Assembly: GCF_002303925.1 (NCBI RefSeq)
Contig: NZ_MRCS01000015.1
Span: forward strand, 1 to 64,000
Direction of reading: 5' to 3'
Origin: Pseudomonas sp. ACN8
GTDB taxonomy: Bacteria; Pseudomonadota; Gammaproteobacteria; Pseudomonadales; Pseudomonadaceae
DNA length: 64,000 bases
Under the pieces are notes generated by a model, which was given only the letters and a program-made list of their open reading frames with translations, had not been told where the DNA came from and made no database searches. This document shows positions 7,351-16,086 of the stretch, piece after piece. Made by a program: the position numbers and the translations under genes. Every line of letters begins with the position of its first letter. Position 1 is the first letter of the stretch.

Positions 7351-9033
7351 ATGTTGCAGACTCGCGTTATCCCCCCGGCCGAAGGCGCTTACCAGTACCC
7401 GCTGTTGATCAAACGGCTGCTGATGTCCGGTGCCCGTTATGAGAAAACCCGCGAGATCATTTACCGCGACAAGTTGCGCTATAGCTACCCGACCCTGATC
7501 GAACGGGTAGCCCGCCTGGCCAACGTGCTGACTGCGGCCGGGGTCAAGCCCGGGGATGCCGTGGGTGTGATGGACTGGGACAGCCATCGTTACCTGGAAT
7601 GCATGTTCGCCATCCCAATGATCGGCGCGGTGATCCACACCATCAACGTGCGCCTGTCGCCGGAACAGATCCTCTACACCATGAACCACGCCGAGGACCG
7701 CTTTGTGCTGGTCAACAGCGAGTTCGTCGGCCTTTACAAGGGCATCGAAGGGCATCTGACCACGGTCGACAAAACCCTGCTGCTGACTGACCTGCCGGAA
7801 AAAACCGCGGACCTGCCGAACCTCGTCGGCGAATACGAACAGCTGCTGGCCGCGGCGAGCCCGCAGTACGACTTCGAGGATTTCGATGAAAACTCGGTCG
7901 CGACCACGTTCTATACCACCGGCACCACCGGCAATCCCAAGGGCGTGTACTTCACCCATCGGCAACTGGTGCTGCACACCATGGGCGTGTCGACCATCAT
8001 GGGCGCGATCGACAGCGTGCGCCTGCTGGGCACCAACGACGTGTACATGCCGATCACCCCGATGTTCCACGTCCACGCCTGGGGCTTGCCGTATGTGGCG
8101 ACCATGCTCGGGCTCAAGCAGGTGTATCCCGGCCGCTATGACCCGGAGTACCTGGTGGAGTTGTGGCGCAAGGAGAAGGTCACGTTCTCCCATTGCGTAC
8201 CGACCATTTTGCAGATGGTCCTCAATGCCAAGGCCGCGCAGAACGTCGACTTCGGCGGCTGGAAAATCGTCATCGGCGGCAGCGCCCTGAACCGCACGCT
8301 GTACGAGGCGGCCAAGGCCAAAGGCATTCAGTTGACCGCCGCCTACGGCATGTCGGAAACCGGGCCACTGGTGTCGTGCGCGCATTTGAACGACGAATTG
8401 ATGGCGGGTACCGAAGACGAACGCACCACTTACCGGATCAAGGCCGGTGTGCCGGGGCCACTGGTGGAGGCGGCGATCGTCGACACCGAGGGCAACTTCC
8501 TGCCCGCCGACGGTGAGACCCAAGGCGAGCTGGTGTTACGCGCGCCATGGCTGACCGAGGGGTATTTCAATGAACCGCAGAAGGGCGCCGAGCTCTGGGC
8601 CGGAGGCTGGCTGCACACCGGTGATGTGGCGACCCTGGACAGCATGGGCGTGATCGACATTCGTGACCGGATCAAGGACGTGATCAAGACCGGTGGCGAG
8701 TGGATCTCCTCCCTGGACCTGGAGGACCTGATCAGCCGTCATGCGGCGGTACGCGAAGTAGCAGTGGTGGGGATCCCCGATCCGCAGTGGGGCGAGCGGC
8801 CGTTTGCCCTGCTGGTGATCCGTGAGGGACACGCAATCGGGGCGCGGGAACTCAAGGAACACCTCAAGCCGTTTGTGGAGCTGGGACACCTGAGCAAGTG
8901 GGCGATTCCGAGCCAGATCGCCCTTGTTACTGAAATTCCCAAGACCAGCGTCGGCAAACTCGACAAGAAGCGCATTCGTGTCGACATCAGCGAATGGCAA
9001 GCCACCAACAGTACCTTCCTCTCGACGCTTTAA
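7351..9033 (+). CDS. Medium-chain fatty-acid--CoA ligase (AlkK-like)
   Basis: A 560-residue ANL-superfamily adenylate-forming enzyme that activates a carboxylic acid to its acyl-CoA with ATP. The phosphate-binding motif YTTGTTGNPKG is at about residues 187-197. The AYGMSETGP motif is near residue 331, the hinge IDIRDRIKDVIKTGGEW near residues 434-450, and the C-terminal lysine lies in KTSVGKLDKK near residue 531. The sequence style resembles AlkK-type medium-chain enzymes. The ATG at 7351 is chosen because the in-frame upstream extension is poorly conserved in character and AAAGGG lies close before 7351. The DUF1302, DUF1329 and LAL-regulator genes follow on the same strand, which suggests a shared fatty-acid or ester substrate. 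Confidence 0.87.
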   Translation: MLQTRVIPPAEGAYQYPLLIKRLLMSGARYEKTREIIYRDKLRYSYPTLIERVARLANVLTAAGVKPGDAVGVMDWDSHRYLECMFAIPMIGAVIHTINVRLSPEQILYTMNHAEDRFVLVNSEFVGLYKGIEGHLTTVDKTLLLTDLPEKTADLPNLVGEYEQLLAAASPQYDFEDFDENSVATTFYTTGTTGNPKGVYFTHRQLVLHTMGVSTIMGAIDSVRLLGTNDVYMPITPMFHVHAWGLPYVATMLGLKQVYPGRYDPEYLVELWRKEKVTFSHCVPTILQMVLNAKAAQNVDFGGWKIVIGGSALNRTLYEAAKAKGIQLTAAYGMSETGPLVSCAHLNDELMAGTEDERTTYRIKAGVPGPLVEAAIVDTEGNFLPADGETQGELVLRAPWLTEGYFNEPQKGAELWAGGWLHTGDVATLDSMGVIDIRDRIKDVIKTGGEWISSLDLEDLISRHAAVREVAVVGIPDPQWGERPFALLVIREGHAIGARELKEHLKPFVELGHLSKWAIPSQIALVTEIPKTSVGKLDKKRIRVDISEWQATNSTFLSTL

Positions 9034-9371
9034 GCGTCTCCTGGCGTGCCCGAAAGGGCACGCCGGCCCCACCAAGCAAGCGCTTGGCTTGTCAAATCGA
9101 ATTTTTCAGCCATCCTTGCCGTGCCGACGGGTGTCGGACTGGCGAAAGGACTGTTCCAGAGTGGCTGGCAACTGCAAATCACACTTTAGAGGGATCAAGC
9201 GCTACTACCTGCTGGCTATAGTCTGCTCAAGGATTTTTAAGAACGGGGCAACCGCACGAACAGGGGCGATGCAACTTTGGAATGACTTTGGGATGCCATG
9301 GCTCCCGGTTATCCACAACGTTTTTAGAAGTGCTCTTGCCATAAAAATAAAATGCACATGGAGTAGCGTCG
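9034..9371 (+). promoter_or_regulatory. 338-base intergenic region with a stem-loop and an activator-type promoter
   Basis: A perfect 9-bp stem GGCGTGCCC with a GAAA loop (9043-9064) follows the ligase stop. It lacks a U-tract, so it may be an mRNA 3' end or processing stem rather than an intrinsic terminator. A TATAGT at 9217-9222 is the best -10 element, but no -35 element lies at the right distance, as expected for an activator-dependent promoter. A single DnaA-box-like TTATCCACA (9309-9317) is present. GGAG at 9360-9363 serves the DUF1302 gene. I see no gene here. Confidence 0.4.
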
Positions 9372-11267
9372 ATGACATCAGTTAATCAGTTCTGGCGCCG
9401 GGCGAAACTGCCCCTGGCTGTCAGTCTTGCCTCTACGCTCGCCGGGCCAGCATTCGGCGTCAGTTTCAACGTCGGTGAAATCGAAGGTCAATTCGACTCA
9501 TCCCTGTCGATCGGTGCCAGTTGGTCTACCGAAAGTGCCAACAAGAACCTCATCGGTGTCAACAACGGCGGCAAGGGCCTGTCCCAGACTTCTGATGACG
9601 GTCACCTGAACTTCAAGAGCGGGGAAACCTTCTCGAAGATCTTCAAGGGCATCCATGACCTTGAACTGAAATACGGCGATACCGGTGTTTTCGTCCGTGG
9701 CAAATACTGGTACGACTTCGAACTGAAGGACGAAAGCCGTCCGTTCAAGGACATCAGCGACGAGGGCCGCAAGGAAGGCGCCAAGTCCGCCGGCGGCCAG
9801 ATCCTCGACGCCTTCGTCTACCACAACTACGCCATTGCCGATCAGCCAGGCTCCGTGCGTCTGGGCAAGCAGGTCGTGAGCTGGGGTGAAAGTACCTTCA
9901 TCGGTGGTGGCATCAACTCGATCAACCCGATCGACGTCTCCGCGTTCCGCCGTCCAGGTGCCGAGATCAAGGAAGGCCTGATCCCGGTCAACATGTTCTA
10001 TGTGTCCCAGAGCCTGACCGAAAACCTCTCGGCCGAAGCGTTCTACCAAATTGAATGGGACCAGACCGTCGTCGACAACTGCGGTACGTTCTTCTCCCAG
10101 CCGGACATCGTCGCCGACGGCTGCGACGACAACCTGCGTGTGCTGGCAAAGCGCTCGCAAATTCCGGCCGCTGCCCTGGTGCCTTTGGCCGCCAACGGCG
10201 TCGACGTCAACGAAGAAGGTGTTCTGGTGCGTCGTGGCCCCGATCGTGATGCTCGTGACAGTGGCCAGTGGGGCGCGTCCTTCAAGTACATGTTCGATCC
10301 GCTGGACACCGAGTTCGGCGCCTACTTCATGAACTACCACAGCCGTGCGCCGATCTTCAGCGCCACCGGTGCGCCGCAGTCGGTCTACAATACGGCAGCG
10401 GGACTCCAGCAACTGGGTGGCCAGATCGCTCGACTGGCGCCATTGCTGGTGGCGGGTAATTCGCAGTACTTCATCGAATACCCGGAAGACATCCGCCTCT
10501 ACGGCCTGAGCTTCTCCACCACCCTGCCTACCGGTACGGCGTGGAGCGGTGAGATCAGTTACCGTCCGAACGCTCCGGTGCAGCTCAACTCCACCGATAT
10601 CCTGTTCGCTGGTGTACGTCCGTTGGGCGGCGCTCTGAGCAACGCTTCGCTGCTCAACGGTGTACCTGGTCAGGACTTGCACGGGTATAACCGCAAGGAA
10701 ATCACCCAGTTCCAGACCACCCTGACACATTTCTTCGATCAGGTCATGGGCGCCAGCCGCCTGACCCTGGTGGGCGAAGTGGGCGTGACCCACGTCGGCG
10801 GGCTGGAAAGTTCCTCCGATGTCCGTTATGGCCGTGACCCGGTCTACGGTCCAGGTGAGTTGCCAGCTACTGGTGGCCAGAATACCTGCGTGGCGCTCAA
10901 CGCCAGCACTATCGGCGGGGCCGGCCCGGGTACTCCGACCAACAACCTCAGCCGCAACTGCACCGACGAAGGCTTCACCACCGCGACTTCGTGGGGCTAC
11001 CGCGGTCGTGCCATCTGGGAATACAACGACGTGTTTGCCGGTGTGAACCTCAAGCCGAACGTTGCCTGGTCCCATGACGTGAGTGGTTACTCTCCTGGTC
11101 CTGGCGGCAACTTCGAGGAAGGCCGCAAGGCGGTGAGCCTGGGTGTCGACGCCGAATACCAGAACACCTACACCGCAAGCCTGGCCTACACCAATTTCTT
11201 CGACGGCAAGTACACCACCGTGGATGACCGTGACTTCGTTGCGCTCAGCCTCGGCGTGAACTTCTAA
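9372..11267 (+). CDS. DUF1302 family outer-membrane protein
   Basis: A 631-residue DUF1302 protein. An N-terminal signal peptide runs to about residue 29 (ASTLAGPAFG). The long body has alternating hydrophobic and polar residues typical of a beta-barrel, and the chain ends FVALSLGVNF with the C-terminal Phe used for outer-membrane insertion. Two cysteine pairs in long polar loops (near residues 237-251 and 506-534) may form disulfides. The family is usually encoded next to DUF1329, as here (28 bases apart). I infer a channel or receptor for a hydrophobic substrate; no catalytic motif is visible. Codon use matches the neighbours. Expression is probably controlled by the LAL regulator downstream. 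Confidence 0.85.
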   Translation: MTSVNQFWRRAKLPLAVSLASTLAGPAFGVSFNVGEIEGQFDSSLSIGASWSTESANKNLIGVNNGGKGLSQTSDDGHLNFKSGETFSKIFKGIHDLELKYGDTGVFVRGKYWYDFELKDESRPFKDISDEGRKEGAKSAGGQILDAFVYHNYAIADQPGSVRLGKQVVSWGESTFIGGGINSINPIDVSAFRRPGAEIKEGLIPVNMFYVSQSLTENLSAEAFYQIEWDQTVVDNCGTFFSQPDIVADGCDDNLRVLAKRSQIPAAALVPLAANGVDVNEEGVLVRRGPDRDARDSGQWGASFKYMFDPLDTEFGAYFMNYHSRAPIFSATGAPQSVYNTAAGLQQLGGQIARLAPLLVAGNSQYFIEYPEDIRLYGLSFSTTLPTGTAWSGEISYRPNAPVQLNSTDILFAGVRPLGGALSNASLLNGVPGQDLHGYNRKEITQFQTTLTHFFDQVMGASRLTLVGEVGVTHVGGLESSSDVRYGRDPVYGPGELPATGGQNTCVALNASTIGGAGPGTPTNNLSRNCTDEGFTTATSWGYRGRAIWEYNDVFAGVNLKPNVAWSHDVSGYSPGPGGNFEEGRKAVSLGVDAEYQNTYTASLAYTNFFDGKYTTVDDRDFVALSLGVNF

Positions 11268-11295
11268 GCACAGTATTTTCAGGACGAACACACAT

Positions 11296-12660
11296 ATGAA
11301 AATAACAAAGAGTCTGTTCCACGCCGGTGTTCTGGGCCTTTCGCTGCTGGCGACCAGCGTCATCGCAGCGGTACCCCAGGCCGAGGCCGACAAGCTGGGC
11401 AAGAGCCTGACCCCGATGGGCGCCGAAATGGCGGGTAACGCCGACGGTTCGATCCCGGCCTGGAAGCCGATGGCGAAAAACGCCGGTACGGTCGACAGCA
11501 AAGGTTTCCTGTCCAATCCGTTCGCCAGCGAAAAACCGCTGTTCACCATCACGGCGCAGAACGTCGACCAGTACAAGGACAAGCTCGCCCCGGGCCAGTA
11601 CGCGATGTTCAAGCGCTATCCGGAAACCTACAAGATGCCGGTCTATCCGTCCCATCGCGGTGCCACCGTGCCGGATGACGTGTTCGCCGCTATCAAGAAG
11701 AACGCAACCAACACCAAGCTGGTGTCCGGCGGCAACGGCCTGGAGAACTTTGAAACCGCCATTCCGTTCCCGATTCCGAAAAGCGGCGTTGAAGTCATCT
11801 GGAACCACATCACCCGTTATCGCGGTGGTAGCGTGACTCGCCTGGTAACCCAGGCCACGCCACAGCCGAACGGCTCGTTCAGCCTGGTGTACTTCCAGGA
11901 CCAGTTCGTGTTCCGCGACAAGATGAAGGATTACGATCCGGCGAACCCGGGCAACATCCTGTTCTACTTCAAGCAGAAAGTGACTGCCCCGGCACGTCTG
12001 GCCGGTGGTGTGCTGCTGGTGCACGAAACCCTCGACCAGGTGAAAGAGCCGCGTTCGGCGTGGGTCTACAACGCCGGCCAGCGTCGTGTGCGTCGTGCGC
12101 CACAAGTGTCCTATGACGGCCCGGGTACCGCGGCCGATGGCCTGCGTACCTCCGATAACCTGGACATGTTCAACGGTGCACCGGATCGCTACGACTGGAA
12201 GCTCGAAGGCAAGAAAGAGATGTACATCGCCTCCGACGCCTACAAGCTCGACGACCCGAGCCTCAAGTACACTGACATCATCAAGGCCGGTCACATCAAC
12301 CAGGACCTGGCTCGTTACGAGCTGCGCCGGGTGTGGCATGTGGTTGCCACCTTGAAGGAGGGTCAGCGTCACATCTACGCCAAGCGTGACTTCTACATCG
12401 ACGAAGATACCTGGCAGGCAGCGGTCATCGACCATTACGACGGTCGTGGCCAACTGTGGCGCGTAGGTGAGGCACATGCCGAGAACTATTACGACAAACA
12501 AGTGCCGTGGTATGCCCTGGAAGCCCTGTATGACCTGCAATCGGGTCGTTACCTGGCGCTGGGCATGAAGAACGAAGAGAAGTCGGCTTATGACTTCGGC
12601 TTCACTGCCACCACCAGCGACTTCACCCCGGCCGCCCTGCGTCAGGATGGTGTTCGCTAA
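11296..12660 (+). CDS. DUF1329 family exported protein
   Basis: A 454-residue DUF1329 protein with a cleavable signal peptide ending near residue 24 (LLATSVIAA). There is no lipobox Cys. The fold of this family resembles the LolA/LolB lipoprotein-carrier half-barrel, so a periplasmic or outer-membrane-facing lipid-handling role is plausible. No enzyme motif is evident. It lies 28 bases after the DUF1302 gene with AGGAC upstream of the ATG, and the pair forms one transcript closed by a strong intrinsic terminator. Together with the AlkK-like ligase and the LAL regulator this suggests uptake of hydrophobic acids, esters or alkanols; that is inference. Confidence 0.85.
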   Translation: MKITKSLFHAGVLGLSLLATSVIAAVPQAEADKLGKSLTPMGAEMAGNADGSIPAWKPMAKNAGTVDSKGFLSNPFASEKPLFTITAQNVDQYKDKLAPGQYAMFKRYPETYKMPVYPSHRGATVPDDVFAAIKKNATNTKLVSGGNGLENFETAIPFPIPKSGVEVIWNHITRYRGGSVTRLVTQATPQPNGSFSLVYFQDQFVFRDKMKDYDPANPGNILFYFKQKVTAPARLAGGVLLVHETLDQVKEPRSAWVYNAGQRRVRRAPQVSYDGPGTAADGLRTSDNLDMFNGAPDRYDWKLEGKKEMYIASDAYKLDDPSLKYTDIIKAGHINQDLARYELRRVWHVVATLKEGQRHIYAKRDFYIDEDTWQAAVIDHYDGRGQLWRVGEAHAENYYDKQVPWYALEALYDLQSGRYLALGMKNEEKSAYDFGFTATTSDFTPAALRQDGVR

Positions 12661-12691
12661 GGTGAGCTGAGTAGAGGCCGCACCCTCTGAA

Positions 12692-12725
12692 AACGCCCCG
12701 ACTGGTTCGGGGCGTTTTTTTTTGT
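12692..12725 (+). terminator. Intrinsic terminator after the DUF1329 gene
   Basis: A 9-bp stem AACGCCCCG / CGGGGCGTT with a 7-base loop is followed by an uninterrupted run of T, 32 bases after the stop codon. Confidence 0.93.
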
Positions 12726-12836
12726 TTGTAGACTTTTTGTAGCCATTTGTAGCAATTGCCTTCATTCCCTATCCGTTTACGGCTAGTCTGCGGACATCTG
12801 CAACGCCGCCACCCGCATTTCAAACAAGAGCCGGCT

Positions 12837-15575
12837 ATGACTGATTTGTCTACATCCCCAGGTTCTGCAAACATTGCCGTCGCGACACTCGACGGGCGCT
12901 TCTTCCGCCCGCCGTTGCCCGACGGCCATGTGCTGCGTCCACGTTTGTGCGAGCGCCTGAGTGCCGGGCTCGGTGGCAGGTTGCTGCTGGTCAGCGCACC
13001 GGCAGGGTTTGGCAAGAGTTCGTTGGCGGTGGAATTCTGTCAGGGGTTGCCGGCGCACTGGCAAAGTCTCTGGCTGGGCTTGAGCCCGAGAGACAGTGAC
13101 CCGGGGCGTTTTCTCGAACGCCTGCTGGAAGGCCTCCAGGACTATTTTCCGCACTTGGGCAGACAATCCCTCGGACTGTTGAAAATGCGCCAGCGCCATC
13201 AGCCGTTCGCGTTCGAAGAATGGCTCGACGGACTGCTTGACGAGTTGGCCGAGCACCTGTCCACCGCGACGCCATTGCTGCTGGTGCTGGATGATTACCA
13301 TCTGGCCCAAGGGCCGGTGCTGGACCGTTGCCTGCAATTTTTCCTCAATCATCTTCCCGATGGCTTGCTGGTGATGGTCACCAGTCGCCAGCGCCCCGAC
13401 TGGCATCTGGCACGGCTGCGGCTGTCGCGACAACTGCTTGAGTTGCATGAACAGGATCTGCGCTTGACTCACGACGAGGCCTTGAGCCTGCTCGACCGGC
13501 ACAGCAGTTCCTTGCGCGGCGAGGCGCTGGAAAACCTGATCCAGCGCAGCGAAGGTTGGGTCGCGGGGTTGCGCTTCTGGCTGCTGGCCGCCTCGGAGGC
13601 GGGTACCGACGGCGCGCTGCCGCAATCGTTGCACGGCGGGGAAGGGCTGATCCGCGATTACCTGCTCGAAGAGGTCATCGATTGCCTGCCCGCCGAGGTC
13701 CAGTCGTTCCTCTATGACACGGCGCCCCAGGAACGCTTTTGCAGTGAACTGTGCGACGCCGTTCGCGATGCCCATGACAGCGGGGAGATCCTGCGCTTCC
13801 TGCTCGCCCACCAAGTGTTCCTGGTGCCGCTGGACGAACATGGCCACTGGTATCGTTACCACCACCTGTTTTCCGATCTGTTGCGCACGCGCCCGACCTC
13901 CCAGTCGATGGTGCCGGCCGCCAGCCTGCACCTGCGCGCCTGCCGCTGGTTCAATGCCCAGGGCCTGCTCGATGAGGCCGTGGAACAGGCCTTGCGTGCC
14001 GGTCACCTGGATGTCGCGGCGAACCTGGTGCAGAACCTTTCCGAAGAACAACTGCTGGCCGAGCAGAACGTCGGCATGTTGCTGCGCTGGAAAATGGACT
14101 TGCCTGACAGCTTGCTGATCAGCACGCCGCGACTGATTGTGTTGTATAGCTGGGCGCTGGGGATGGCTTGCCAACTGGATGCCGCCGAGGAGCTGGCCAG
14201 CCATTTGAGCCGCTTCCTGCCTGCTCCGTCGGCCACCGCCCAGAAGTCCATGCTGGCCCAATGGCTGGCGTTGAGCGGCATCATTGCCCGTGGGCGCGGC
14301 AACCGCGAACTGACGCTGCAGTACTGCGGCGAAGCATTGGAAAGTCTTCCGCCCAAGCGTTACGGCCAGCGCCTGATGTGCCTCTCGACCCTGTCCAACC
14401 TGGCCATTGCCGACGGTGATTTGTGGCGGGCACGAGGGCTTAACCGCGAATCGCTGGAGCTGGCACAACGGGTCGGCAACCCCTTGTTCGAAGCACTGGC
14501 GCACTACGATCGCGCCCGGGTGCTGCAAGCGCGCGGAGAAATCTGTCGGGCGCTGGAAGAGGTCCGTCAGGGAATGCAGCGTTTGCAGAGCTTGTCTGCG
14601 CAACGGCTGTATGCGGTTCGCGCCCGACTGACCTTGTACGAAGGCTTTTTGCTGGCCCTGCGCATGCAGCCGCAATTGGCGCGGGTGCGATTGCAGGCCG
14701 GTTTGAGCGAGGCGCGCGCCTGTCGTGACATCAGCGTGCTGATCGGCCACTGCGTGATTGCCAGGCTGGAAGGCAGCAGCGGCGAGTTTGCCAAAGCCTT
14801 TGCCGAACTGGCCGAAGCCGAACGGCTGATGCACATCTGGGACGTGCCGCCGATCTACTACCTGGCCATGATCACCCTGGTCAAATGTGAGCTCTGGCTG
14901 GCCCAGGGGCGCACCGATCTGGCTGAAGCCTGGCTGGCGCGCTTGGGGCAGACCTATAACGGCGAAAACGGGGCCGCACCGCCAGAGTTCCACCCGCAAT
15001 TGCCGCTGCATATAGAATTGCAACAAGCCTTGCTCGACATCATCCAGGGTCAGCCGATGCTGGCCGAAGGGCGTTTGAATGCGCTGCTCGAACATGGCCA
15101 GCAAAGCGGTCGTCAGATGCTCAGTGTCATGGCGCTGACCCAGAAAGTGGCGTTGTTGTTGGGCAGCGGACGGGAACAGGAAGCACGCAAGGCGCTGGCC
15201 CAGGCGCTGGACGCCGCCGGCGGAGGGGTGCTGCAACCCTTCGAAGGTTTGTTGGCCGAGCACCCGGACTGGCTGCGAGGGCAGCTTCAAAACTGTCCGC
15301 CGACCCCCGTTTCCCTGAGCCTCAGTGAAAAACTGCCGGCATTGGCTGCCCGTCCCGGACTGGAGTCCTGCGCGGCGGCGGAACAGCTCAGCACGCGGGA
15401 AATGGCGGTCCTGCGATTGATCGCCCAGGGCTGTTCGAATCAGGAAATCAGCGATCAGCTGTTTATTTCCCTGCACACGGTCAAGACCCACGCCAGCCAC
15501 ATCAACAGCAAGCTCGGGGTCGAGCGGCGTACGCAGGCGGTGGCGCGGGCCAAGGAATTGGGGGTGTTGGTGTAA
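12837..15575 (+). CDS. LuxR-family ATP-dependent regulator, MalT/AlkS-like (LAL)
   Basis: A 912-residue large ATP-binding LuxR regulator. The Walker A motif APAGFGKS is at residues 54-61 and Walker B LLLVLDDYHL near residue 150. A long helical TPR-like sensor region occupies about 350-830. A C-terminal LuxR helix-turn-helix starts at LSTREMAVLRLIAQG (about residue 845) and contains NQEISDQLFISLHTVKTH. Such proteins bind ATP and an inducer, oligomerise and activate promoters lacking a good -35 box. AlkS, which controls alkane genes including alkK, is the closest functional analogue I can name. The ATG at 12837 is preferred over the upstream in-frame start at 12756, which overlaps the promoter region. 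Likely targets are the DUF1302-DUF1329 and ligase genes. Confidence 0.87.
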   Translation: MTDLSTSPGSANIAVATLDGRFFRPPLPDGHVLRPRLCERLSAGLGGRLLLVSAPAGFGKSSLAVEFCQGLPAHWQSLWLGLSPRDSDPGRFLERLLEGLQDYFPHLGRQSLGLLKMRQRHQPFAFEEWLDGLLDELAEHLSTATPLLLVLDDYHLAQGPVLDRCLQFFLNHLPDGLLVMVTSRQRPDWHLARLRLSRQLLELHEQDLRLTHDEALSLLDRHSSSLRGEALENLIQRSEGWVAGLRFWLLAASEAGTDGALPQSLHGGEGLIRDYLLEEVIDCLPAEVQSFLYDTAPQERFCSELCDAVRDAHDSGEILRFLLAHQVFLVPLDEHGHWYRYHHLFSDLLRTRPTSQSMVPAASLHLRACRWFNAQGLLDEAVEQALRAGHLDVAANLVQNLSEEQLLAEQNVGMLLRWKMDLPDSLLISTPRLIVLYSWALGMACQLDAAEELASHLSRFLPAPSATAQKSMLAQWLALSGIIARGRGNRELTLQYCGEALESLPPKRYGQRLMCLSTLSNLAIADGDLWRARGLNRESLELAQRVGNPLFEALAHYDRARVLQARGEICRALEEVRQGMQRLQSLSAQRLYAVRARLTLYEGFLLALRMQPQLARVRLQAGLSEARACRDISVLIGHCVIARLEGSSGEFAKAFAELAEAERLMHIWDVPPIYYLAMITLVKCELWLAQGRTDLAEAWLARLGQTYNGENGAAPPEFHPQLPLHIELQQALLDIIQGQPMLAEGRLNALLEHGQQSGRQMLSVMALTQKVALLLGSGREQEARKALAQALDAAGGGVLQPFEGLLAEHPDWLRGQLQNCPPTPVSLSLSEKLPALAARPGLESCAAAEQLSTREMAVLRLIAQGCSNQEISDQLFISLHTVKTHASHINSKLGVERRTQAVARAKELGVLV

Positions 15576-15681
15576 CGTGCAGCAGATCTTCTATTGTGGG
15601 GGGGCTGGTATTAGTGGCTCTGTGTTGCAGGAGGGGAGTTGTAATCAAAAAACGGGCCAGGTTTGAAAACATTGGCTGCAA

Positions 15682-16086
15682 TCAGCCCGGGAGCGCCCCG
15701 CACTGTTCAATGCGGCCACTCTCGGTGCGACTCTCAATTTCTCCGTCTGGCCCAATGTAGATATCTGTGTTTGGCCATTTCGGTTTGATCCGTATGCAGT
15801 GTGATTTACCTCCGTTGCTCCAGTAAAACTCCATAAAAAATTTCGCGTCAGGGAAGATATGACCGGGGCCTCCAGTCACTTCACCGGGGTAAAGTTCTCC
15901 CTTTGAGATCTCGTGCTGAACATTCAGGATGTAGCCTAGGCGCCCTTGGCCTTTTTCAGAAAAGTAGAAGTTCACCTGAGGTGCGGCGAAGTACCAAAAG
16001 AGGATGGGTGCGAGCAGTAGAATGACCAAGCCACACCATGTAATCCTGGAATGGGGCTTACTTACAGATATGGTCACGAATACCAT
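15682..16086 (-). CDS. Putative membrane-anchored immunity protein for the PAAR toxin
   Basis: A 134-residue protein with a single hydrophobic helix at about residues 16-34 (WCGLVILLLAPILFWYFAA) and a polar C-terminal domain that should face the periplasm. It has no family I recognise. Its start lies inside the 3' end of the upstream toxin gene (29-base overlap), the usual arrangement for toxin-immunity pairs. The base composition is lower in GC than the flanking core genes, as for the toxin. By position and topology I infer that it neutralises the PAAR-linked effector in the periplasm or at the membrane. No direct sequence evidence for immunity exists beyond context. Confidence 0.65.
   Translation of the reverse strand: MVFVTISVSKPHSRITWCGLVILLLAPILFWYFAAPQVNFYFSEKGQGRLGYILNVQHEISKGELYPGEVTGGPGHIFPDAKFFMEFYWSNGGKSHCIRIKPKWPNTDIYIGPDGEIESRTESGRIEQCGALPG

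Noticed and set aside
9043..9064. Perfect hairpin after the acyl-CoA ligase as an intrinsic terminator
   Set aside because: No T run follows on either strand, so intrinsic termination is not supported. It is recorded only as a stem-loop.
9309..9317. TTATCCACA, a canonical DnaA box, suggesting an origin
   Set aside because: It is a single copy with no cluster of boxes, no AT-rich unwinding region and no dnaA, gyrB or rpmH gene nearby.
9498..11612. A 704-codon open frame on the minus strand opposite the DUF1302 gene
   Set aside because: High third-position GC in the real gene leaves the antisense frame open. The translation has no family resemblance and overlaps a clear outer-membrane protein gene.
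12783..15500. A 905-codon open frame opposite the LAL regulator
   Set aside because: Same GC-driven antisense effect. The plus-strand frame has Walker motifs and a LuxR helix-turn-helix, while this one has no recognisable domain.
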